Shown here: positions 46,341 to 59,400 of the stretch, one piece after another
Layout of the letters: each line of letters begins with the position of its first letter
How positions within the stretch are numbered: the stretch's first letter is position 1
Origin: Dasypus novemcinctus
Lineage: Eukaryota > Chordata > Mammalia > Cingulata > Dasypodidae
Direction: 5' to 3'
Assembly: GCF_030445035.2 (NCBI RefSeq)
Contig: NC_080682.1
Location: 27,324,770-27,388,769, forward strand
Length of the DNA stretch: 64,000 nt
Notes under the pieces: model-generated
The model's database searches: none
The model's input: the letters and a program-made list of their open reading frames with translations, nothing else
Told to the model about the DNA's origin: nothing
Translations under genes and position numbers: made by a program

Positions 46341-49300
46341 AAGATTTATTGAGACAACTAATCAGAATTGCTCCTTTCTGAAAGCATCCAATGGACAGAC
46401 TTTTGAGTCATTATACCATTCCCTTCATTATCCAAACAAAGCCACAAAGCCTAAATCCTATCATAGATTCTTTCTAATATCCTTTTACTTAGAAAATATG
46501 TATTTCCTCAGGGCATATGTTCTTCTTCACTGCATTAAATAATAAAGTTACAGGTGTTCTTGGTATTTAGCTAAAGAGCAAGAAAATTACTAGCTTAAAA
46601 GGTCTAGGGAAAGGATAAAGTAGATGGATGGATTGATGAGAAATTTCATCAGAGAAAACACTGTAATATGGTTCCAATGAAATGCTAGAAATATTTTTTT
46701 TAAAGCACACAAATGCAGTATCAGAAACAAAATATTCCTTAAACAAGTTTAACAGTAGAAAAAGGACAGCTAATGGATTAATGAGTGAACATGCAGATAA
46801 ACCAATAGGAACTAATCAAACTGAAAGAAAGCTAAAAAAAAAAGAACTAAATGGGAAAAATTATTAAAGGCACATGGGACAATTTTAAAAGTTTAGTAGA
46901 TATGTAGCTAGAGTTCAACAAAAAGAATAGAAAGGCAATGGAGCTGCAGAAATATTGAGGAAGATAATGGCCAAAACCTTTCCTTTACAAAAATAAGGAA
47001 AGACAGCAAAACACTGGGTCATAAATATCAGCAAACACCCAGGAAGAATAAGTGCAAAAAGCAGCCAACTATAAAACATATCTAGATTCATCAGACTAAC
47101 CATCGAAAACCAAAGACCAGTATACATTTATGAAGACAGGGGAAAATAGCTCGTGTGAAATAGGAAAAATTATCATTATAAGAAGCTTGCCATGTTACTG
47201 TTATAAGCCATATATATTTAAAGTACTGAAAGATAACTCATTCAATACCTTTTAAAAATAAATTTCCAATATAAGAAAAAATTAACAACTTTTTCATAAA
47301 ATTCACTCACATGCACAGAGAGAAATAATTTTTTGCCAATAGACTTGTGTTTGAAAAATTATCTAGACAGTAACATGGTAACAGAGGGACACTTGGATTG
47401 AAACAGACAAAAAGTGAAATTGAAAATGTAAAAATGAAGGCAAATATATAAATTATTAGGTTTTTAATATTTTAACTGCTTGAAAGATAATTGCCTAAAG
47501 CAAAACTCAGTTAATTGTAAGGTTTAAATCATATAGAAAAGTATAATTTATGGCAAAAATTCAAAATGGGAAAGAAGAATTGAATTTCTACTACCTTACA
47601 GATGTAATGCTGTAAGTTCTGTGGTACATTATTTTAGAGAAGTTATGATAAACTAAACATGTTCATATTAATCATTAGGGAAACCACAAAAGTAGAGAAA
47701 ACAAAAATTACAAATATAATGGATTAAAGCAAAGATATAACTATAGCCACACAAAATTGTTATAAAGAGAGCAAAAAAATATTATAAACACCTTTTAGTT
47801 GTTAAATTTGATAAATCAGAAGAAATGCACAATTCCTTAAATGCACACTTTAGAAGAAATGTGTGGACTGTTCAGTCCTATGTCTTTTAAAGAAATTGAA
47901 TTTTTCCTTAGAAACCATCCAAAAACCTGAAATTGTTTTCCAAATATGAAAATATCACCTTTCCCGTAGACTGGAATGTGGACAGAGAGCTATGTGAAAC
48001 CTCTTCAACCATGCAGAAGAGGACACTGTTTGGGGAGATAGCAAAGCAACAACATAAAAGAAAACTGGGTCCCAGGATTACCTCATGGAAAATAGACACC
48101 CACAAAGCCTAGTTAGCTAAATTCTGTTCTGTTATACTCCAGGATGATATTTTGCCTTATGTTGAGCTTCTCTGTATCTGAATCCTTTCTTACATTATCC
48201 AGGCTATACCTGAATAATACAGGTTCTCTTTCCAACCAATCACAGCACATGATAAATCTCTCTTTCCTTTGCAGTGTTCTTTCTTTCAGAAAAAAGAACT
48301 ATACCTGTGTGTTTGAAAATAATTAGCAGCTTTCTCCAAAATTACTCTGTCTTTATTAGCAGCTCTAGTGAAGACTGCCAACAGCACACCCCTCTCAAAA
48401 ATCCCTGTAATGTTGATACTTTTTAATATAATAAATAATGTATTATATATTTTCAATTCTATAAGAGTTGTATAATTTTATAGGAAAAAAATGTTGCATG
48501 TTACAGTAGTGATAATGTAAACTCTAATGTCAGGCTGTCTGAATTTGAGCTTGGCCTTTAATCTGTTGCCCCACCATGAACAAACAATGAAATCCATCCC
48601 AATTTGCACACTTGTGAAATTCAGGCATTCTAATACATTTATTAAAGCAATATTTAGGTGTTGGGGATACAACATTAATTTTATTGGCAAATATCTTATG
48701 CTCATTGGGTTTCAATGAAAGCGAAAAGAGTAAACAAAGGCATAATCAAAATATATACTAGACAGGATAATTGCTATAGAAAACAAATGCAGCATTGATG
48801 AGGGATGGAGCAGGTGCAATTTTAAATAGTAACTTTTAAAATAGCACTTATTTAAAATAGAACCTATTTAAAACAGCACCTGCTCCATTTTAAATAGCAC
48901 CTATTTAAATTTTAAATAACATTTGCCACTTAAAATTGCTGGTAAGTCATGGTCTTGCGAGGAAGGGAATGGGAAAAGATCCGTGTAGTTACCTGGAGAA
49001 AGGGAATTTCAGGAAGAAGAAAAATGAAAACATTCCAGTCATGAGGAGGCCATTGTTGTCACGCCAAAATGATGGTGGTAGATGCAATTATAAAGGAAGA
49101 TTTCATAAATGTAAGGAGTAGGTGCAAGATCACGTTGGAACTGTAGTTTCTTGGAAAAGTTTTGATTTTGACTCAAATTTATGTCAAATCTTGTACATTT
49201 TCTGAAGAGAAGTGCTATAATACAACCTAAATTTTATCAATATTGCTGGCAACTACATTGAGATTAGACTCTAGATGCACAAAGCAGAACAGAGGAAGAA

Positions 49301-49728
49301 AATCTAGAAGGTGTGGCAACAATGTAAAGACTGAGATGATGATTATTTGGGCCAGGGTGTTAGAAAAGGAAGTGTTCATAGTCACACATCAGCTATATTC
49401 TGCTCAGAGAATCAATGAAATACGCAGTTGTATTCCATGTCAAGTGTGCAACACAGAAAAAATTCCAAGATGACTCTTCAGTGATTTCCTGAACAAGAAG
49501 GATACTTTTTCATTACCTGAGATAAAATTTTAGATTTTACAAGTATCTACCTGAAGTATTGTATAGATAATATACGTTAATTATATACCTAAGTTCCTTT
49601 GAATATTGTCTGACACTCAGTACTTAGTAAATATAACCTATTTTTCACCATTACTATATAACATTGATTATTCAATACATATTTTGTTGTACTCATTCCA
49701 GTCTTTCTTACTTTATAATTAAAAATTT
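46341..49728. other. Old repeat-rich intergenic DNA, no gene
   Basis: No coding gene is visible. 46600-47300 resembles a degraded L1/HAL1 ORF1 (AAACCAAAGAC at 47107). 47800-47940 resembles ORF2 near 'FKEIEFFLRNHPKT'. 48528-48640 looks like MIR ('AGGCTGTCTGAATTTGAG') and 48645-48720 like L2 ('GTGTTGGGGATACAAC'). 49310-49380 resembles another ancient mammalian repeat. It does not align with the region left of copy A, so the duplication starts at about 49729. Confidence 0.45.
48815..48930. repeat. AT-rich minisatellite-like repeat
   Basis: A short imperfect repeat of a roughly 19-bp unit containing ATTTAAAATAGCACCT, seen about five times (ATAGCACTTATTTAAA, ATAGAACCTATTTAAA, ACAGCACCTGCTCC, ATAGCACCTATTTAAA). 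The order is irregular. No function suggested. Confidence 0.55.
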
Positions 49729-51035
49729 ATATGAATTGAGAATGTAGAAGAAAATAATATGTATTTTACTTATTTGAATAAATTGATAAACGGTGATGAA
49801 CTTGTGTGAATCCACTAAAATTTTAATCCTAAAAATGAGATTAAACTTTAATGCTTCAAAAATCATTTAAGAAAATAAATAAATATATTTTATAAAGAAA
49901 ACCTAAATAAAAATGAAAAGAATGCAAATCACATGAAGTGAAAAACTATCGTACAATGTAGCTTAAATTTAAATAAAAAGATAAATATAGGAAAAGAAGA
50001 AATGATACTTTCTTAAATATATATTAAACAGTAGTGAAAATTAAAACTGCAGTAACAGATTATGAAGTGCATTTTTAAAAGGAAATATTTGATAATGCTT
50101 AAAATGTACAGGGTTCTTATTTGGAGTAATGGAAATTTTTTGGTACATTTCATACATAAGATTTGTCAAAAAAAATCATGCATAAAATTCTGCAAAATGG
50201 TTATTTCATCTTATTTAATAATTTAAAATAGTCTCCAATTTTCTTCAATCTTCACAATACTTTTTCCTTTAACTTAATTCTACCAAAATATTTGCTTGCT
50301 CTGAGACCAAATATTAAAGTGCTCTTTTTACTTTTTTGTGAAGAAGATTGGCCAAGAGTATTTATAAAAACAACAGTGAACATATCCATAACAAAAGATA
50401 ATGTGTATTAAAACTTTGCAAGAATGTAAGCATTCTGATGATCATAGTAAAAATTTATTAGTACTGCATTAAATTCTTTTCATTCATCATACAATTCTAT
50501 ATTTAAAATAAATCTAGATTTAGAATTATTTTCTTGTACAGTTGAGGAGACAAGAATTAAACTTCAGTAACTTACTAAGGGATATACATTTAGAAAGTTG
50601 TTAGATCTAAATTATAAACTCATTTTATAATTATAATATAATTATAAACTCATTCAAGAGCTGCATTTCTTCCCTACAGAATAAAAGGAATAATTTCTGA
50701 AAGAACACTCCAAATAAAATTATCTGAAATTGGAATATGCATGGTGATTTCTATGACACAGTTTGAAGAATAACACCACTTTTTTTTCTTGCACATTCGT
50801 TGCCATTAAAATCACATATACTTAAACCACAAGATTAACACATATTTCATGGCGTCCAATTATTATATTGATTTCTGAAAATATATTTTGGAAATGTTAA
50901 AATAATGCATGGTCTAATAGAGCATGGCCCAACAAAAATCCAAAGTCTTCAAAGGATAGTACAGTTTTATAGTGAGACCAAAAATACCCAAAAAGGAAAG
51001 CAAGGGAAAATGTACTTAAATATTCAGCATCACTG
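49729..51035. other. Downstream flank of the OR gene (copy B)
   Basis: AT-rich sequence, paralogous to 17345-17740 and, after the L1 gap, to 28180-29046. In minus-strand terms this is the 3' side of the OR. A minus-strand AATAAA lies at 50454-50459 and could serve as a polyadenylation signal, but it is one of several AT-rich possibilities. No ORF of note. Confidence 0.5.
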
Positions 51036-51983
51036 TCATTTCAGTTGTCTAGAGCTCTCTCTCTTCTGCATGACTCTAATGAAAGCATTTTTCACTTCTT
51101 TGTTCCTAAGACTGTAAATGAGTGGATTCAGCATTGGGATTACCATAGTATAAAAGACAGAGGCTACTTGATCCTTTCCCAAGGAGTAGGACTTCCTTGG
51201 TTTTAAATAAATAAAAATTGTACTGCCATAATAGATGGTAACTCCCAGGAGGTGGGAGGCACAAGTAGAGAAGGCTTTCCGCTTTGCTGAAGTGGAATTA
51301 ATTTTCAGGATAGTAGACAGAATGGACACATAAGACACAAGTATTGTGATAAGAGACACCGATACATTTAAACTACCAAGAATGAATAACATGATTTCAG
51401 TATCATGAGTGTCAGTGCAGGACAGGGCTAAAATTGGAATTGTTTCACAGAAAAAGTGATAGATTACATTGGAGTTGCAGAAGTGCAAACTATTCATAAA
51501 AAGAAGGTTGAGTAATGATTCAGTGAAACCAACCATGTAGGACCCAGTTATGAGACTGCAGCAGAGCCTCCTCGACATAACAACTGGGTAGTGAAGAGGA
51601 CTGCAGATGGCTACATAGCGGTCATAGGCCATTGAAAAGAGAAAGAAAAATTCAGTGACAGCCAAGAAGATATAAAAAGACATCTGGGTGAAGCAGCCAG
51701 TATATGAAATATATTTGTTTGAAGTCAGTAATTTCTCTAAGGTTTTAGGTGTGATGACTGATGAGTAACTGAGGTCAAGGAATGAGAGGTGACTAAGAAA
51801 AAAATACATGGGGGTGTGAAGCTGGAGATCCAGGTGAATTAACAATACCATACCTGCATTTCCCAGCAGGGTAATAAGGTATACCAGGAGAAATAACATA
51901 AAGAGGACCAACTGGATCACTTCAGAATCTGTCAATCCCATCAGGATGAAATCAGGCACATTTGTGTTATTCCTACTTCCCAT
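51036..51983 (-). CDS. Class II olfactory receptor, intact
   Basis: A single-exon seven-transmembrane odorant GPCR, expected to signal through G-olf in olfactory neuron cilia. The first in-frame ATG is 51981-51983, giving 315 aa, the usual OR length. The reading frame extends three codons upstream only through a TTG, which is not a credible mammalian start. Context is ACT-ATG-G (A at -3, G at +4). Hallmarks: N-glycosylation site N5-N-T, TM1 GN (41-42), [13 protein letters not shown] (58-70), C97, [10 protein letters not shown] (118-127), extracellular loop 2 cysteines C169, C179 and C189, SY (217-218), KAFSTCASH (236-244), and [15 protein letters not shown] (283-297). It resembles OR families 5, 8 and 9, but I do not assign a subfamily. 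TGA at 51036-51038. Confidence 0.96.
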   Translation of the reverse strand: MGSRNNTNVPDFILMGLTDSEVIQLVLFMLFLLVYLITLLGNAGMVLLIHLDLQLHTPMYFFLSHLSFLDLSYSSVITPKTLEKLLTSNKYISYTGCFTQMSFYIFLAVTEFFFLFSMAYDRYVAICSPLHYPVVMSRRLCCSLITGSYMVGFTESLLNLLFMNSLHFCNSNVIYHFFCETIPILALSCTDTHDTEIMLFILGSLNVSVSLITILVSYVSILSTILKINSTSAKRKAFSTCASHLLGVTIYYGSTIFIYLKPRKSYSLGKDQVASVFYTMVIPMLNPLIYSLRNKEVKNAFIRVMQKRESSRQLK

Positions 51984-51996
51984 AGTGTCCAATCAT
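51973..51996 (-). other. Short upstream ORF overlapping the OR start
   Basis: On the minus strand an ATG at 51994-51996 opens an 8-codon frame (MIGHYGK, stop). It overlaps the OR ATG in another frame and ends inside the OR coding region. A candidate splice acceptor, a pyrimidine-leaning stretch ending CTCAACAG, lies just upstream at about 52001-52008, so the ATG would be in the coding exon's leader. In the pseudogene paralogue the equivalent upstream ATG differs. Any effect on translation is inference. Confidence 0.4.
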
Positions 51997-53320
51997 TGTC
52001 AACTGTTGAGAAATGCAATGTGATACTTAGCATGAATGACTTCAAAACTTTTTCTGTTTATAAAAATGATTTTGGCATTTTTTTAAGTAGACAGCCTAGT
52101 GATTTAAAAAATGGATAATAAAAATGTAGTTTGCAAAATATAACTAAAAATTCTTAGTTTGCCTGCCAATTGTAAATTAGGTTAAAAAAATCAACATTTG
52201 TTTATTATGTAATAGATACTCATATATATACACATATGCATATGTGGTATAATTGGAATAACATGACACTATTAGAAATACTTCCTTTCATTAGGACATT
52301 TATGCAGATGAAAATAGTATACCACAGTTATTGCAATTATACATATTTTTAGAGGGAAAAACACGTAGAAAATTAAGTAATTTACCCAGAGTCACATCCG
52401 TTGAGTACTGTTTGCTCTGTGAGTCCAAAGATAATGTTCATAATATTCTATTCCTACTTATATTTAATTTCAACAAATAAAAATTTGCTAGTTATGTATT
52501 AAAAATTATGAAGAGTATTATGCATCATCTGCTGTTCTTTTCCATCCAATATCATTTAGTTCAAATGACAGATCAAAAATTAAGACCTTATGTCTTTTAA
52601 CACTATAAAACACATATTACTATTAATTTTATGCTATGTTTTACACAGATTAATCAAATTTCTTCCAAAAATTATATTTTCAATATATGCACATTTCTTG
52701 GTGACTGTGATTCTGTAAGATCCAAAATTTCCATATCTATACAAATTCTGGCATTACTTAGTTAATGCCTGCATGATATGTATATGTATGTGTATATCCT
52801 TCTAATAATATACCCATTTTCCCATTTTTCTTGAACTAAACTAAAACTGACTTACTTTGTGATTAATACTTACCCATGAGTCAAAGTTGTTGAAAAACTT
52901 CTTCCAGCATTATCTGTATAGAAATTTAACAGCCTCAAGTTTCTCTCACAAATAAAATATGTAGAGCGCTTAAGGAGCCTGGAATAATATTATGTAATAT
53001 TTGTTTTGTTTGGGACAACTAACTTTTAATTATTTTTGCATGGGTTATTTGAGGGAAAACAAATCAACCAAAATATTTTTGTTCAGGTCCTAGTCAAATA
53101 GAAAGTTCACATGGAAACTATGTATCACAAGTACACCAGGGAGCTACTGTGAACATAATCATAGCAGAGCATCCCTTGTCTTTCACCTTGATAATGCCAA
53201 GACACTTCGTACATTGAGTATTGCTGATAATGAAACATTTGGTCATCTCTGGGACCAATTTCCAAGACAGATTACTTGACATGATGCCAATAATAGAAGT
53301 TAAAGAACTAATGTACGTAA
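51984..53320. other. Upstream flank of the OR gene (copy B)
   Basis: AT-rich sequence, 5' of the OR on the minus strand and paralogous to 29982-31230. A leader exon and promoter should lie here or further up, but I cannot identify them. The frame at 53118-53414 spans an insertion junction and is not a gene. Confidence 0.5.
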
Positions 53321-53543
53321 CTGTAACTACTTTGAAAATACTCAACATATATCCAAACATTTTTATGTAACCCAAATACATGCCCAGAGAACTCCCATCT
53401 TCAAAAAAATACAATTAAAAAAACATGATGGGGGTGGGGAGGTGGAGAGTGGAGTATTTGGGGGCCTCTTATGTTTTTTAATGTAACATTTTGTGTGATC
53501 TATTAACTTTAAAAAAAGATAATTCAAAAATTAAATTTTTAAA
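53321..53543 (+). mobile_element. Chimeric short L1-mediated insertion
   Basis: Absent from the paralogous site in copy A (near 31215) and flanked by an imperfect 19-20-bp duplication, AAAGAACTAATGTACGTAA at 53302-53320 and AAAGGAACTAATATTCGTAA at 53544-53563. The right part (about 53426-53543) is the end of an L1 3' UTR: GATGGGGGTGGGGAGG, CCTCTTATGTTTTTTAATGTAAC, A-rich tail. The left ~105 bp (53321-53425) is not L1 3' UTR that I recognise in either orientation. Confidence 0.6.
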
Positions 53544-53563
53544 AAAGGAACTAATATTCGTAA

Positions 53564-55944
53564 GTCAGGTTTTTAACAGAAAATTACTTTCCTCTTTGAA
53601 GCCATGTAATGTTGAGCAGTATTTTTGGTACTATTTTGTGATGCTCTAATTTATGACTGATTAGAAGAGGAGGCATATCTACAGAAAAGATAAATTAATC
53701 TGTAGCTGACAGGTCAGATTGTTAACCATGAGGCATGTGCTAGCACATTATTCACAATGAAACAATTTTAGATTTGAATGTGACACTATCATATGACTGA
53801 ATATTGTTTATTATCCAAATCTTACTATACAAGAAAATTCATAGGCAAAAATTAAAACCATTCATGAATTTTGCTGTTCTTTAGAAATTTCTTCCATGTA
53901 TTTTCTTTTGTGCATATAAAGCTTATTTATGCTTAATAAACGTGTTTATATAATTTTATCTCACTGAATTTTCAGTAGTATCCTGCTTTTATTATTGTTT
54001 ATAAATCATTTTGACCTATGTTAAAATAGCCATTTGCAAAACCCACAACTTCATGCATTTTACATTGACTAGTGCAGCATAACAAACTTTTTCTAGGAAT
54101 GTACAGCAACTGAAAAGTGGGCATTTTTGAGACATCAAAGAAATCAAATGATTCATCAATGCAGCATATGCATTGTTGTATTAAACAACAACAATATTTG
54201 TTTAACTTATTTTATCATTCAGTATATTGGCTTTTACTATATTGAATGAAATCTGAGAGAAAAGAGGTAAAAATCATTGCTGAGATGAGTAAAGCTTTTA
54301 TAAATATATTAATGGCCAATATCTTATTTTCTCTATGTACAACAAGGTAAAATCCATTCTTGTAAATCTTTCATTAATTAATGACAATGAGGTCAATTTT
54401 CATGTAGAATTAGGAGCAGCTGTTACAAGAGAACCTGTTCATATTGCAGAATTTCAGGAGAGAATACCATGGTATGAATCAAAGAATGGCAAAATAATAC
54501 ATGTTTGATGAATATCTGAATGTACAATTTTGAATTCACCCAAAATTCAATTTCATAGAGAAAATATTTGGAGATTAAAAGGCCATCACCAATTTATTTG
54601 ATGATAGATATCCTTGGGTTTTAAGATGTTCTATGTACATCCATCCCAATAGGGTCTGCTCATTCCTTGAAATTCACCATGAGGGAGTTTTTCTTGTCAG
54701 CATTTTAATCAATTTTTACAGCCATTAAGTGTACTTTCAAATAAAATTACAATTAGTCAAAAAAAAGAATATTTACAAAATAATTACTACCTTTAAATCC
54801 CTCATTTTTTATATTATTTAAATGTCTGTTAAGGAATTTTATAATTTTTTGGTAAATTAGCTCTATTGTTCATTTATATTCGTAATTATGCCTCTGTAAT
54901 ACTAAGGTCTGCTTTTTTAAATAGTATTACATTGCACAATTGTATTTACAATTGTATTTACAGGTATACATTTATACATTGTTTATTCATCTATTATTTA
55001 TAAACATTGCAAAGTTGGGTCTTATATTTTAACAGTTAATTACAAGACCTTTAATTGGAGGCTTAGTCCACTTATATTTAAAGTTATTATTTATTTGCTA
55101 TTTCATTTAATATATATTTTTATAATTTTGATTCTTTTCTTTTGGGTTCTTTTTTGGGTAATATAATATTCAATAATAACTTTTATCCCTCTTTTGGATT
55201 TTTTTAGCAATACTTCATGACATTATGTTAATGTTTTTCTAGTGATAAAATTAGCATCCTTAAATTATTTTATTGTTCTTAAGATTATCACGATTGTTTC
55301 TAGGGAACTAAAATGGCAGCATAAGACAGTCCAGGGACTGTTCACCAACAGAATCGTTGAAAAACTACAATAAAAAGCCAAACTATTTTCCTCAAATCTC
55401 CCCTAAAAAGTTAAATGATTGCAGTTAAAAGGGTGACCTGAATCAAGAAAATGCAACCTAATACTGGTAGCAGGAGCTCACCTCTATCCCAACCCCTTCC
55501 TGACACAGTGGAGTGAACCTGACTCTAACTGTGACTCTGTTTTGGAGGAAGCAAAGTAACCCTTTTGGGCATACTGGATTGCATGTGTGTGGCTTCCAAT
55601 TTATCCAGTCACAGTATAAAGCTTTACCCAGGAGTCTCATCTTCCTTTTGCTCTTCCCAGAACTTGCCCTGCAGCCAGAATAAGGTTGCAATCAGTTAAA
55701 GCAGTGTCAGAAACAATCAGTTCAAAACTGACTGGGGTAAAGGATTCTTGGTTTTGAAACTTACAATAAAGCACCATGAAAGATGGAAATAATGTTTCAT
55801 AGGGATAAGGGAGGGATTCAAATTCCAGTAAATGAGGAGGGGGGAGGGATTTCTAAGGCCAAGAATTAAGTTTAGGAGAATATTCAAGCTCAGAAAAAGA
55901 GAGCATACCAGGATTTTGATTGAGGCTGATATTCTTGACAGTGC
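53564..55944. other. Copy B flank between the insertion and ERV-B; no gene
   Basis: AT-rich to mixed sequence, paralogous to 31230-31759 and 35809-37900. No frame is conserved with copy A. From about 55300 it includes the same old repeat-like block as copy A 37280-37900. Confidence 0.5.
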
Positions 55945-56444
55945 TGTAGGGGTGGGCTTCAAGATTCTTGGCCAAATTATGGAAAATAATTCAAAGACAT
56001 GCCACAGTTAAGCAAAGTAAGTAAAGAGTTTAATGTGAATCAAAAGAAATTGATAGTACACACTCAAGACAGTGTGTGAGCATGCTTATGGGAGAAACAC
56101 AGTGGGGCAGGGGCTGCAGCTTTAAGTTTGGCCTTCCCTCCCTTCCATCTTCCATGTCAAAGAAGATTTGTAAGTGGCAACATTCTCGTTGGTTCTGAGT
56201 ATGCAATAGAAGGACTGGAAATGGAACATTTTCACTGGTTCTGAGTGTCTTCAGGTATTGGGCAGTTGACTCCTCCCTTGTTGGAAGGACTTTCTGCTGT
56301 GAGAAGGAGGCAAAACTGGGCTCCTGAAAGCAAGGCTTTTATACAGAACTGTTGTTTCCTTATTGCCTAAAAACTTTCCTATGGCACCCTTTATTTTCTC
56401 TCTCATCCCTGTTCTAGCCTATCTCAGCTTCTCCCTCAGACAGT
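55945..56444 (-). mobile_element. ERV-B 3' LTR
   Basis: Begins TGTAGGGGTGGGCTTC at its plus-strand left edge. It contains 'GTAAAGAGTTTAATGTG' (degraded AATAAA region) and the shared 'AGTTGACTCCTCCCTTGTTGG' block. The outer edge is approximate. The two LTRs are clearly diverged, so the insertion is not recent. Confidence 0.6.
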
Positions 56445-59400
56445 GTTCATCCGTATTCTTAAAGGGAACCTGAAAGGCAATGGTCATTTTTTTCTGTAGA
56501 TGCTTCCTGCTGGTTAGGGACAGTAGTCCCTGCCTGATGGCATGTAAAACTTTAAGGCTATTCAATTGAGTCAGGTGGGAGGTGCACTTGAGACAGTGTT
56601 TGGAACTGGCTTGAATCCTTGCATGATCATTAATTTGCTTTGTAAAGCAATCAAACTGGAAGAAATAAACCTGGTTAGGGCTTTAAAAACACGAGGGCCT
56701 ATTAGGAGAATACAGGGTAAGGTTAATAGTGGACCTAAAGGTGGTTTATGAGCCTGAAAAGTTTAGTAACACGGAGAATGTGTGGGGTAGATTGGTGGGT
56801 CCCTAAGATATGGAGGGGGCACTGTATGCTAGTGAATGTAAGCCTATCCAGAGCAGAAGTAAGGAGAGGTATGCCTTGTTTCTGCAGGGAAATAAAAATC
56901 CATGTTGATAGCTTAAGTAAGCTAGGGGAGGATGTCCTAGACATAAACAAGTGATTGTCAAGCAAAATAAAGGCAGTATTTAAGAGAGCCCTTCTTTTAT
57001 CTTATAGGCAAATTCATTAAATACTTAAAAATGAATCAAGTCTGCCAAGATGTTTAATATATTTAATATCCCTCTGCATATGATCTAGTATAGAAGAGAT
57101 ATTATCATTATCAATCAGGTATATAGGTATAGTATTTAATACTAATTAATGTACAAGTTACTCTTTGAGCTGCAGTTAATATATCTAAGTTCCAGGTTTG
57201 CAATATCATGCATATTGTCTCTCCATGGGAGCAAGCCTAAATGTCATTTGTGTTTATTTAAGTTCTATTCACATTTCCTTAGTATTTATTGCTCCATTTG
57301 GTATAACCTTCACAACTGCAGCACTGTTGGTCTTGGAGAAAACAGGAAGGTAGCCACCAGTGTTTTACTGACCTGGTGCATAGTGTACTCCAACCCAATG
57401 GAACAGAGCCAGTCTGGAGGCAATATTCATTGTAAATCTAGTGATATCAAGCCATCTCTGGCTGCCACAGGGTTCAAAAACTGTAATGTATTTCCATCTC
57501 CTTCAGGAGCATCACCAGGAGATGGCATAGATACTTTTGTTGTTTGGGGGGACATAGTGATCAATCTAGCCCATAACTCAAATGGAGAGGTACTATGAAG
57601 GGTACTAGGGGCCTAATTTAAATTCATAATAGTTAGGCAATACTGAAGTCTAACCCTTTTAATTTTTATACAATTTCTAAGCACTTCCAGTGCAATTTAT
57701 AAAATATCAAATAAACTTAACTATTTCTAATACTCCGCTTTATTTACTTTTACAACTTCACTATGATTATATTAATTAACAGGTATTTTACTTCAGTAGT
57801 ATAGGGAAAAACTATGTCTCCATTATGTTATGAAAATCTACGATTGTTGATGGAATCAAGATTATCTTCCTCCTACCACCTTAATATGCAGATTGAGGTG
57901 GCCTCCGACAGGTTTCTCTGTTATTACATATGTTTGTTATCAATATCAATTCTGATTTTGATTAATAATGGCTTTGTGTCGGGAAGCAGACTTGGCCCAG
58001 TGGTTAGGGCATCCGTCTGCCACATGGGAGGTCCGCAGTTCAAACTCTGGTTCTCCTTGACCCACGTGGAGCTGGCCCACGTGCAGTGCTGATGTGCGCA
58101 AGGAGTGCTGTGCCACGCAGGGGTGTCCCCACATAGGGGAGCCCTACGCACAAGGAGTGCGCCCCATAGTGAGAGCCGCCCAGCATGAAAGTTCAGCCTG
58201 CCCAGGAATGGCGCTGCACACATGGAGAGCTGACACAACAAGATAATGTAACAAAAAGAAACAGATTCCCATGCCACTGACAACAACAGAAGCAGACAAA
58301 GAAGAACACTCAGCAAATAGACACAGAGAACAGACAACCAACAATCAGGGAGTGGAGGAAGGGGAGATAAATAAATAAATACATCTAAAATAAATAAATA
58401 ATGGCTTTGTGGAATTTTCCATTTAAATACTTCAGTTTAGAAAATGTTTTAACAACTTCCAAGAACCAATCTTAACAATATAGACTAGCTACTTCACCTT
58501 TAAATAAGTTTATTAAATTATAGTTAGCAACCAATGAAATTAAATTTATCCACTTAAGTCTGGTATTAAATCCCTTATTCAGTTTTGTAAAAATAAGTCA
58601 TATCACTTTAAGGTCTGCATTGTCATCTTTAAGGTAATTTCATTAACACAAAATTACAAATTTTATCAACTTAAAGATCTAGTAAATATAATGCTAATTT
58701 ATTTTATTAGTATTTTATAAAACTAGAGATATTACAACCAAGCCCCCCAAAAACTGAAACAATTATATTTTACACAAAAAAATTTCCTTTTTTCATCCTC
58801 CACAAGAGGCTAGCAAATCTTTTTATAATATTCTAAAATAGTAAATAGCCTTAAAAGCATACAGATTGCCAAATTCTGGAATATATTATAATTGCTTAAT
58901 CTGCTTTAATCATAATTTTGAAAACTCTTTCTATAATTTTCAAGGGTTTTTCTTACAAAAAGGGATTTGGATTATTAATTGTTCTCATTCCAAGGCTGTT
59001 AAAATGTTTATATTTGGGAATTACAGGACAAACTATGCAAATCAAGTTTTGTTCTACAACACTTCTCCTGTCCTTATCAATCTTAATTTTCCAGCCTAGT
59101 AGACAGAGTTTTAATTTAAACCTACATTTCTGTATCTTATCACAACAAGACCTTCCCTCATAGTTCTCTAAAAGAAAAGGCCTTCGGAGGGGTCAGGGTA
59201 GGTCAAGGAGCTTAGGTAAAATGTTTTATTCTTCCATTAGTTTCTACATTTATATTTTTATCTGACCTTTATATCCTGCTTGTCTTTTCTAATTTGGGTT
59301 CGAGAAATATTCATTTACATTGTAAGTGCTTATTTAATTTTTAACAACTTGAAGAGAGTTTTTTTAAGAATTTTCATTTGCTAATTCTGTATTACCATCT

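Noticed and set aside
51984..51992. OR start three codons upstream, giving 318 aa
   Set aside because: The upstream codon is TTG. In a mammalian nuclear gene the first in-frame ATG (51981-51983) in strong context is the better start.
53118..53414. 98-codon minus-strand frame
   Set aside because: It crosses the junction between OR flank and a retrotransposed insert, so it cannot be an old gene, and no motif is present.
57979..58060. tRNA gene
   Set aside because: A and B boxes are present, but the sequence is the head of a SINE: no full cloverleaf, an extended body, an A-rich tail and a target-site duplication. The same holds for 45031-45110.
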